The notes beneath the pieces are model-generated. The model saw only the letters and a list, made by a program, of their open reading frames with translations. It ran no database searches and had not been told where the DNA came from. A stretch of DNA of 13,382 nt from assembly GCA_028565635.1 (NCBI GenBank), contig JAOXYB010038584.1:1-13382 (forward strand), written 5' to 3'. The DNA is from Phoronis ovalis (Eukaryota; Phoronida; Phoronidae). The position numbers and the translations under genes were made by a program. The stretch's first letter is position 1. Each line of letters opens with the position of its first letter. This document shows, one piece after another, positions 1 through 9,900 of the stretch.

Positions 1-102
1 AATTTTGGATTGCTACCCTTATATTTCACAAAATTTGGATTGCTACCCTAAAATTTCAAAAAATTTGGATTGGATTTACTACCACAAGCTAAAATTTTGG
101 AT
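1..102. repeat. 30-bp AT-rich tandem repeat, about 3.5 copies
   Basis: The motif TTGGATTG recurs at 5, 35, 65 and 97, a period of 30, 30 and 32 bp. The first two units also share GCTACCCT and an A/T-rich tail ending ATTTCA. The third and fourth units diverge. The array is probably cut by the left window edge. No coding potential was recognised in it. It may be the end of a larger dispersed repeat continuing to about 230. Confidence 0.8.
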
Positions 103-267
103 TGGGTTCCGTGGCACATCCCCGTAGTCAAAAAACCTTGAGTACCCCCGAGCCTATTGGGCGGCACAGGTGTATAGTGACTTTGAATGACAGTACACCC
201 TGGGGTTCTATCAAAGAAAACACCAAATAAATATATATATACCATGTGTTATTGAGATGGATTCCAC
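103..267. other. Non-coding sequence, possibly repeat-derived, with a short AT microsatellite
   Basis: This stretch is more GC-rich than its surroundings and ends in an (AT)n run at about 230-240. The minus strand is open through much of it, but the predicted peptide shows no domain I recognise. Its position between two repeat structures suggests repeat-derived DNA. No exon of the downstream protease gene could be seen here. Confidence 0.4.
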
Positions 268-713
268 AGTCAATATGAAAGTGGGTACCCATGTTCTAAC
301 ATGGGTTTTCAAAAAAGCCCCTAACGAAGTGAAATTCTGCAAAAAATACACCCCTAAGGCAGAGATGCCAAAGTCAGAACAAAAACATGCGGGAGATTAG
401 TGATTTGTGACATCATTTGTATATATAAGTAAGAAAATTAGCAAAATTTTAGCGGGTGTCACCCGGCGAATGCAGGTGACTTGGCATGTCTGCTAAGGAA
501 GTGAGTTTTTTTGAAAAAATACACCCCTAAGGAAGTGAGTTTTTTTTTGAAAAAATACACCCCTAAGGAAGTGTCACACCTCCAAAAAACCACCCCTTTT
601 CGTGATTTTAGCCAAAAAAGAGACCCTAAGCGCATTACATGTCGGGGGTTTGAAAAACATACGCTTTCACGCAAAATTTTGGTGGAACGTGCGTTCCCAC
701 TTTCATATTGACT
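268..713. mobile_element. MITE-like non-autonomous DNA element with ~28-bp terminal inverted repeats
   Basis: The left end, starting AGTCAATATGAAAGTGGG at 268, is matched in inverted orientation by CCCACTTTCATATTGACT ending at 713. The similarity continues inward to about 295 and 685 with three mismatches. The element is about 446 bp and has no transposase. Just outside, GGATTCC occurs on both sides (259-265 and 722-728), a possible target-site duplication. It is not directly abutting: AC intervenes on the left, and a C-run plus A on the right. It contains a perfect 9-bp hairpin (287-306) and internal repeats (494-572). The element sits about 60 bp upstream of the splice acceptor of the protease membrane-anchor exon, so it lies inside that gene's first visible intron. 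An open frame across 511-711 is repeat-derived and is not called a gene. Confidence 0.65.
494..572. repeat. 34-36 bp internal tandem repeat within the MITE-like element
   Basis: TAAGGAAGTG starts at 494, 528 and 564. The copies are separated by a T-run, a GAAAAAATACACCCC segment and small length changes in the T-run. A more diverged copy (CTAACGAAGTGAAATTCTG, then AAAAAATACACCCCTAAGG) lies near 321-360. The repeat explains the repetitive open frame seen here. Confidence 0.8.
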
Positions 714-776
714 CCCCCCCAGGATTCCCTAACTGACAAATTTATATTTCATGTCCTGTCAATAATTCTGTTTTAG

Positions 777-910
777 GAACAAGTCGTAATGATGGAAGCT
801 CTCGGATAGAGAAACAACTGTGTGCAATACTTATAATACTTCTGCTTATTATTGTGGCTCTGGTTGCTGTCATTGTTGTGACCCATGTGAAAGTTGATAT
901 TATTTATAAG
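777..910 (+). CDS. M13 peptidase exon: membrane anchor
   Basis: The acceptor is TTCTGTTTTAG, ending at 776, and the donor is GTAAAG at 911. The exon starts with two bases completing a split codon and ends in phase 0. It encodes 44 residues: a polar stretch [13 protein letters not shown], then a hydrophobic helix of about 21 residues ([13 protein letters not shown]... to VV), then [10 protein letters not shown]. Charge and order fit a type II signal anchor. There is no in-frame Met before the helix, so initiation must be in an upstream exon. Confidence 0.85.
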
Positions 911-3900
911 GTAAAGTATGTGGAGCATAAATTATTTTTTATAACATGATGACTAGTTTTCTAGAGTTATTTGTATTGTAAATAAGAACAATAGTAGTTT
1001 GCAAGTGGGTGATGGCCTGTTAAGGTGAAAATACGTAGCAGGCGTATTATTCCTTCTCACAACCACTGGTTTAGCTTTAACTCAGCATGGACTCAGTAGT
1101 CTGTCCGTTTTATTTGTTCGGTGAAAACTTGCACAAAAAGAAAATAATTTCAAATATTTATCCCTCATATTTAAAATCTTGTACCAACTTTTTCGAAAAT
1201 AAGTTTAGTTGAATTTTTGATTAAAAAGTTTTTCTTAAATAAATATTTTGATAAAACTCCTCTATACCTTTACTGTTAACAGTTAGGAGCTTACTCAAAA
1301 CAGTGTTATGCAAGAAAAATCTTTTAAAGGTTTCTGCTTTGCCACGTTGTGCAATTAAAACTATTTTTTGAGCACATAGTGGACCTATACTTTGTAATTG
1401 TCTGTGAGCATTTTTTGCAAGACAAAATTTATTTTTTGATAAATTAGAATCTTTTTGAGGTGAAAATTGCTAAAATTATGCTTAATAAAATATTTTGAGC
1501 CAAAATTTGATATGTGCTCGATACCTGTTTACCATGACTGCTGAGTTTAGCAAATGAGCACTATAAAAGTTTGGTGGCTTTACCTTATCGGGAATTGGAT
1601 ATATTACCAGTCTTATGTTGTTATTGAATTTCTAACAGAAAGTCTTGGAATGTAACATTGCCAATATGTTGACATTTGAATTTGGTAATCAATACACTGA
1701 AAGCAATGGGTATGTACTCAAATGTTTTTAGGATATATGCTGCATTTTTAAAAAGTTGAAGAGAAATTATTAATATTAGCTGTATCAGTATTAATTACAT
1801 GTTAATTACTATGTTATATATTTTTAGCAATGCCAGACACCTAATTGTGTCAGTGCTGCAGGAGAAATGATAAAAATGATGGACTTGACTGTAAATCCCT
1901 GTCAGGATTTTTACACATACGCTTGTGGGGGGTGGGAAAAAAATGCACTTCCTCCACCAGATAAGCCAAAATGGAATTCTTTCAAATATATGTATCAACA
2001 AAATACTAAAATCTTGAACAAGGTATGTACTGGAATTGTAGCAACTAATTTCATCTTGTGATCCTGTCATTACAGAAAAGTGAAAGTTTCACATTTCTTC
2101 TTGAAATTTTGATAACATTCAGAACAATTTTGACCCTGTTTTTAAAAATAATATGTTAAAAATCATCCAATGAATGAAATATTTGCAGTGGTAGTTAAAA
2201 GAAGACAGAAAGTCATATGATTGGTTGGATTTTTTAAGTTGAATGTTGTCAAAAAAATAGTATCATTAACTAGTTATAGGACTGAGTGTACATAGCTATC
2301 TATATAATTATATATATATTCTTGGCTTTTATTTTAGCTAATTAATAATGTAAAACCAGGATGTCCCTATAAGGGAAAAAACTCATCAGCCATTTGTAAA
2401 GCTAAAGATTATTACAATGCTTGCATGAACAAAAGTGCCACTCAAAGAAAAGGCAATACTCCTATGTTACAGGTGAGTTAATTCATATGCTTACTTAACA
2501 TAATACAAAAGTATAGCAATGTTGTTATCTACCAATTGCATTGAAATGTGAACTGATGGTGTTGTGAGTTGCTGCATATCTGCCCACACGATATATCGTT
2601 AAATAAAGTTCCATGATACTATCAGGGATAGATGTTGTTCTCAAGTACTGTTGTACTCATAGTCTGCAGACATTACACTTTATGCTCCTAAGTAAATGTA
2701 TAGTGTGCTTCGCATGGTTATAAGTATTTTATTACAACACTTATCAGGTTACAGTATTCCTGCTTTTTATCTTCCCTTATTTTCATACCTTTATGACCTT
2801 GCTCATGGACAAAGTTCCCAGCTTCCTCCTAAAAGTATATTGATTTTATATTTGTATGCATGATCGACTATTTTAACTGGTGTACAAGAACAAAACTTTA
2901 TGTAGGACTAGAATATAATTTACAAGTGAACAGGAAAAATATTACATAATGACCATGGCTGAAAAATTATTATATAATTAATGAAGAATTGCATTTGCAG
3001 ACCCCATCAACTATTTGACATCCTCACCTGGTACATGTTTTTTACTATCTCTAGTTTTTCTCTTTTAGCTTATTAAAAAGCTTGGTTCTTGGACCATCAC
3101 TTCTGATCCCATTTCTGGAACCTGGGATAAAACAACATGGAACTTTATGGAGACTTTGATAAAAATGAACAAGTATAAAATTCGGCCATTGTTCCTGATG
3201 TCTGTCGGTGCTGATGATAAAAATAGTAGCGTTAGTATAATTGAGGTATGTACATACACGACATTGTGTAATGCTTGTACTTTGAAAATGTTACTATAAT
3301 GTGATATAGTTCCACTTTCTACATTTGATAAATTAACTTGAACTATTAAAATGTTAAACTGATGTTAACTTAAATGCCAAAATGCCACGCTTTTCATGTT
3401 ATCTTCATCTTTTACTGAATTAAGAACTTAAGTTTACACTTTTATTTCTGAAGAAGATGATACCATATTTTATTAGAAAATCAATTTTAGGATTGTAATT
3501 ACTTGTTTTATTTTCTTTTTTTCTGAGCTTACAAATTACATTGTTTTTGCTGCCTAACTAAAAGCAAAACTATAAGACAGGCGGCTTTTTATCTGTTATA
3601 AGGAACTTCTTAGGTTCTATTAAAGAGAATATTTGTATTTCAATAAATATTAGATTTATAAGAACTTCAATTCTATTTAATCCTTTTATTTTAATTCAGT
3701 AAATTATATATATTTTGGATTTATTTTAACTTTACTGTTTGTCATTATGCAAGTATTTAGGTCCTGACGTAAAATTCGGGCAGCTTGTTTCGATTGATTT
3801 CATTTTAACCTTGTTTTCTACAGTTTGAACAGAGTGGTCTTAGTTTGGGTGATTCAAGAGAATACAGCAATGAACATAAAGAAAAATATCATTCTGCTTT

Positions 3901-6900
3901 CATGGAGTTTTCTATAACTCTTGGCGATTTGCTTGGTGCAGGAAATGAAAGTACAGCGAAGTTTGAAGAAATCTGGCAGTTTGAGACTAAATTAGCTTCA
4001 GTATGTATATCTTACAGGGAAATTGCCTAGTCATATAATAGCTTTTTCTACAAATCGTAAGGAGTTGCAGTTTATTGTCATTTGTGTGTTTGCCTGTGTT
4101 GTTTAATTGCAGATGTATGTAGAGAAAATTAAAAAATGGTGAGAAGTATTGTAAAATATTGCTGTGTAACATAAAGCAAGATGTTTGTATAATACTCTAA
4201 AATGTCAACGTTTGTTTTTATACTAGATTTACGTTCCTAAAATTAATTTGACTAATGCTGAAGACAATTATCATAAAATGACAGTCAAAGATTTACAAGA
4301 TCTTATGGGAAACACAGTGAGTTTTTTTCCTAGAGATGTTCAACTTCTGTTTTAATTGGAACATTCACTGAAGTTTCTTATATTCTGTAATGTTATTCAG
4401 TTTTTTTTAAAAATTGTCTGTTTTCATTTGATGTCGTTTATGATGTCTGTATCTCTATCAAAATGATAGTTTTCTCTACTGTTAACAAACAAATTCAACT
4501 TTAATCCCCCTCTGTATCTCAAAGCAGATTCTTCATTAAATATAATGCAGCATGTTGTTGCTGTAAGTTGCCTGAATTATGCATTTATTTTTTTTTCCAA
4601 TTCAGCTAAGCAATACATGTTAGAATTTTGTAGCAAATTGTTAACCTTTGCCAGCAAAATTGTATTTAATTTTGCATGTTAACTGTATTTTGTAGATAAA
4701 TCTAAAGGCATTTTTAGATGGTATGTTCAGCACAAACATTCCACTATCGGAAGAAATAATAGTATATACACCAAGTTATATGCAGAAGCTGGCAGTCGTT
4801 ATAAAAGAGACGGACAAGGAGTGAGTGTGTTTAAATTTTAGGAATTTAAAATAACTGTGCTCTTTCATCAAAGATTAGCGTTGCAAAAGTTATAACTAAC
4901 TTCTACAATATCTAGTATACTTTTATAGTTATTGGAATAATTTGATTTTGCAAAAGGTGTGTTTACTCACCAAATCCTGAATTAATATATTATTATGCAA
5001 TTTGACTAACCCAAATATTATTTGGAAGCTTAATTCATTGTACATGTATGTACACATATTCTTTCTACAAAATATTGTCTTAATAGTAGTTTACTATAAC
5101 TTTGACTTTTCACTTTACAGGATTTTAGCCAACTACATGATGTTTCATGCAGTTGATGCGATGCTGCCATATTTACCAGGAGAATTTGAAGAAGCATCAT
5201 TAGTTTTGAAAACTGCCACAACAGGAGTAACGGGCATTCCTGCTAGATGGTTGATATGTGTGCAGAGAATTGACGATGTCTTTGGATTTGCAACAGGCGC
5301 TTTATTTGTCCAAGAAAAATTTGGTGATGGTAGTAAAGCTAAGGTATGGAAGGACTCGATTATCCTGATTTTTGAAATACATAAATTATCTTGTTTAAAG
5401 CATATCAGTTGTTAGTATACCCATGTACTTTTTTACTTTTGTAGAATTAATTCATGTTGAGTTAAAGCACTTTCAGTATTTTGTATAGAAGCATGAAAGT
5501 TCCATGGCTAGAGTATATCACTGCTGTATTTTTTAAGGCTGAGGAAGTTATAGAATTAGTTCGTAGAGGGTTCATTGCTAACTTGCCTTCGGTGTCCTGG
5601 ATGGATGATGTAACTCGAAGTAGAGCAGTTGAAAAGGCAAATGCAGTTAAAAAAATGGTCGGCTATCCTGATTGGATATTAAATCCAAATGAACTTGATA
5701 AATACTATAAAAAGGTATATATTAATAACACATAAGTAGCAGAAAGGATTCAGACACTAAACTAAAAAAGTTTTAAGTTGTGCTTAGTAATTGATAGGAA
5801 ATTAAGACACTACTGAAATATATTTTTTGGCAGTCGATTTATAGCACGGCATGCATTATGATACCTGGTTATTGGACAATTATTAATCAGGGAGTTTTCT
5901 GCAGTCAGCATTGTTGTGGAAGAAAGGGGATAATAAGTAATCGTAACAAAAACCTACAGTGTACTGAATATGTTGTAATGACAAAAGTGTTTGCCTGACA
6001 CCAAACTTGAAATACAATAATGGGAATAAGTATGTCACTTTTGCCTTGTGTTTGAGGGAATTCCATTCATTTGACTTTAATTCAAGTTAATATCCATTTT
6101 TTAGATTGATGTAACTGCAGACGATGAGTTCCGCAATGCCTTGAATGCCAAAGTGTATTTTCTCAATAAAGTGTTAGACAGAAGGGGAACAGCTCCTGAT
6201 AAAACTGAGTAAGTCCTTTGAGCTGTTAATGTACACAAAAAATAGGTTGACTCTGTGTTTTGAAATTTTAGCTGTTACTCACTTGTTCACAATCTTGTTA
6301 CTTTTCTGTGAGATGCAGCAAACTATGATCAAGGAGAAGATACAGAAATAATACTTCTAAAAAATTGATTAAGTTGGCAATTCATAGCACTGGTTGTGTA
6401 TTCAGAATTTATTTATTGGTATATCTGTACCAAGAACATGTCTCACATCTTCTTGACTTGGTGTTTCTTACTTTTTGAAATATTTGATGAAAACAGTTGC
6501 TTGCTAGAAATTCTATGATCTCAAAAGTCTTAAGCTATGAAATTGGAAAATTGACATAAATATGTAATATAAAATGGCTACTCCGATAGTTTTTCATCGA
6601 AAAATCCCTAAAAATGGATTAAAATATAACCAAAATCCTTAGAAATGGATAGGTTGTGCTTTCAACTAAATGGGTTCCTATTAATAGATCCCCGGTTTTC
6701 TTAAAAATAGATGGTGGCTGCACTCCCCCATCTTAAAAAGAAGTAATACCCATACCAAGGTATATCTACATAGTTATGCTATATTCTCATACAATAGTAA
6801 TAGTATATTATGTAGATATGCTACATCGTGAATTTGTAAAAAAATGTGAAGATAACTATTGTTAATAATTTTATTTTTTTAGGTGGCATATGATGCCTGC

Positions 6901-9900
6901 AACAGTAAATGCTTACTATAATGCTCAGTACAATGAGATTGTATTCCCAGCTGGGATACTACAAAGACCATATTACAGTGTAGACTTCCCTATGTAAGTG
7001 GTCATGTGTTAAAATTGACTATGCAGTTTAAGTTAACCCAGTTGCCCAGTTTCCGGATAAACGTTTTCCACGAATCATGAGGTTATTATGATTCAGATCA
7101 TGTCTTCATGAATTATTTCATGAGTCTCCCTATTCATAATCTTAACAATAAATACTCAACACTACAATACTTGTATGCAGTAATATTGTCAGACAATCCT
7201 GTAGCACAAATGCTGTTTAGGGGATTTTGTAGCAAATCCATTATGTTTGTCTGTAAAACCTTATTTTGAAATAAAACTTATTTACTAATTGTACATAGTA
7301 ATATAAATTATTTAGGGCAGTAAATTATGGAGCTTTGGCTTCTGTTGCTGGACATGAGCTCACTCATGGGTTTGATAATAGAGGTTAGTTTTTAAGTATT
7401 GCTGGATATGGTCAACAAACAGTGCAAAATACATACCTTGCTGAACTAAAAAATGCTTGCAAAACATTTAACTTTAACAAGAGATGAAGTCAGGTAGTAA
7501 CGCTTTTTAGGTCCGTGAATTTTGGAGCCGTTGGAATGGTCGCTGGCCATGAATTAACACATGGGTTTGATAATAGAGGTATGGTTATTTGGGAAAATAA
7601 TCAATTTGCCATCTAATGTTTAATGCATGGCTAGCTTTATGTAATATTGTATGCGACAGCAATTTTATTTTATTTAGCAATAAAATCAGCTAGTAATGCT
7701 TTTTTAGGTCTGTAAATTATGGTGCAATAGGGGTGATTATGGGTCATGAGTTAACGCATGGCTTTGATGACAATGGTGAGAAAAGTTTGGGTTGCTTTGC
7801 TTATTTAAGGTGGCGTATAGGTAGTCCAGAATGTGTTACTGTTGCATGCATTTTTACCTGTTTGTCAAGCCAATTTTTATTAATAAAACTTCCCGAAACC
7901 GGGCAATAAAAATAAAAGATCTGATATAATTTGGTTAAGGACAATTAAATGTGGGTGCAAAATTCTTTATTTTTTCAAAATTATGTCTTGTATTTAATTT
8001 CAATCGTTACTTATGCAAAATCCTGCCAAAATGTCGACCCTTAGCAGCACATGTATGAAGTAACATCCCTTATACAACTGTTTAAAGTGACAATTTAATT
8101 ATCCCACTACTCATCTCCTCTAGTTTATAGTATGTGGAATGCTAGGATTGCTGAACTAAACATCCTCATACAGCCATAAAAATTAGTCTGAAATGTGCTC
8201 ATCAAACTTTCAAAATATTTTTTGCATAAAATGCTAATTTAGAGTGATTACGTAGTGCATTAACTATTTGGCACTGTAACCATATCAAATAATACTGCAT
8301 TACTGGTGGATAATGCTTCCAATGATTGATATTTTGGAAATGTGTGTATCATTGTGTAGCAATTTCTTACAACTACATATACGCCCCCTGGATGAACATT
8401 CGCTTTTAAGAAGCTGGTTACATTTTATACATCTTCAGAAAGAAATAAGATTGACTGAAAAACCCAGTCTGAGATTGTCTGATTGACAAATGCTTTAACC
8501 ATTAATGGACAGATTAAACTGGTTGGCCAACTATTACCAACTATTAAGTAATCCTTAGAATGTCTTTAGCTTTGTGAATCAAATGATATATGCATGTTGA
8601 TAAATTTCACGTTTCATGAAGTTTCCAATTTCCTGTGCATGCGAGAATTGGTTTTATTTTCGTGCTTTGATGTCTCCATTTTGGTATAAGTAAATAGGCC
8701 ATTTTAGTATTTATTACTGTTATTTACCAATTTAGGCAGTAAATTTGATAAAGATGGCAATATGGTATCATGGTGGACTAATGACTCCCTGAAAGGTTTT
8801 CGTGAAAATACCGAGTGCATGGTGGACCAGTATTCTCAATACTTATTTGGTGGAGAACATGTAAGCAAAATCTATCTATGAAATGAATATATTTTAGTAA
8901 TACATAAGACCCCTCCTGTATATAGCCAGCTCAAAATTATCCATGTAACATAGAAAAAACAACCTAAGCTTCTTTAGAGCAATTTTAAACTGCAATTTGA
9001 AGCCATTATACTTGGGTAAACAACTGGGCGAACAACTGCACCCCTCACTATGTTATTCACAGTTACCAGAGTGTAACGTCTGCAAAGAGGCGTGGTAATT
9101 ACAGCAAGTAAGAGGTTAGTATTCAAAATGAAATTTGCAATCAAAATACTATTTAGCACAAGCTAATGACAAGTGTCTTCCAGAAGAAGGAATATGTCTT
9201 CTAGAGCTGCTCTCAAACAAGTTTTGCTCAAGCCTTCATCTGTTTGGCGCTAGATCTAGTGACTGTGAAAAACATTGTGAGGAGTGACTGATTCATAAGC
9301 TTCAAAAATACACATTAAAATTTTCTTCATTTTGTCACTTAAGTTGCAAATAGCTTGAACTTTTGTTTATGCTCCTGCAAAACATGTTTTCCATTTGATG
9401 TTACAGGTAAATGGCTTGACAACTCTGGGAGAAAATATCGCTGACAATGGTGGAATAAAAGCAGCCTACAGTGCTTTTGAAATGTATTCTAAGACTTATA
9501 CCCATGAAGCTTCATCTCTACCAGGTCTCAATTTAACAGATAGCCAGCTGTTTTTCTTGGGATTTGCACAGGTATGTTGATATTGCTGTGTCAGTTACAT
9601 GAAGCTGTGTATAAAGGTCACCATAAAAGCAGTTTTTACTACTCCATCAGGTAACCTTTATAAATGGGATTAACCAAACAAGTGTGCTAGTTTAACATAT
9701 TATTGTCTGAATATTTGTATGTACTAATATCTTTACAGGTGTGGTGTGCACATTATACTCCGGAATATGCCAGAACATCGCTGCTTACGGATGTGCACTC
9801 TCCTGCTAAATACAGGTGAGTTAAGCATTGAATTCTAACTACCATAATGGGTAGCCTGATTTAGTGAATATGCAAATAAGTAGATAAGCTTACAATCAGA

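Noticed and set aside
48-245. Minus-strand open frame of 65 codons
   Set aside because: It overlaps the 30-bp tandem repeat and an AT microsatellite and shows no recognisable domain. Chance or repeat-derived.
511-711. Open frame with repeated KKYTPKEVS
   Set aside because: It is produced by the 34-36 bp tandem repeat inside the MITE-like element, with no known domain and no splice or start context.
788-808. ATGATGG at 788 as a start codon in the anchor exon
   Set aside because: It is out of frame with the membrane helix and reaches a stop (TAG) after six codons.
7316-7775. Exons A and B as dead duplicate exons (pseudo-exons)
   Set aside because: Both keep open frames, correct phases, usable splice sites and all catalytic residues, and differ from C at silent sites within HELTHGFD. 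Decay would be expected to break at least one of these.
7776-8735. A possible fourth copy of the zinc-motif exon
   Set aside because: No GHELTH-like coding stretch with acceptor and donor could be found by eye in this intron or in 6994-7315.
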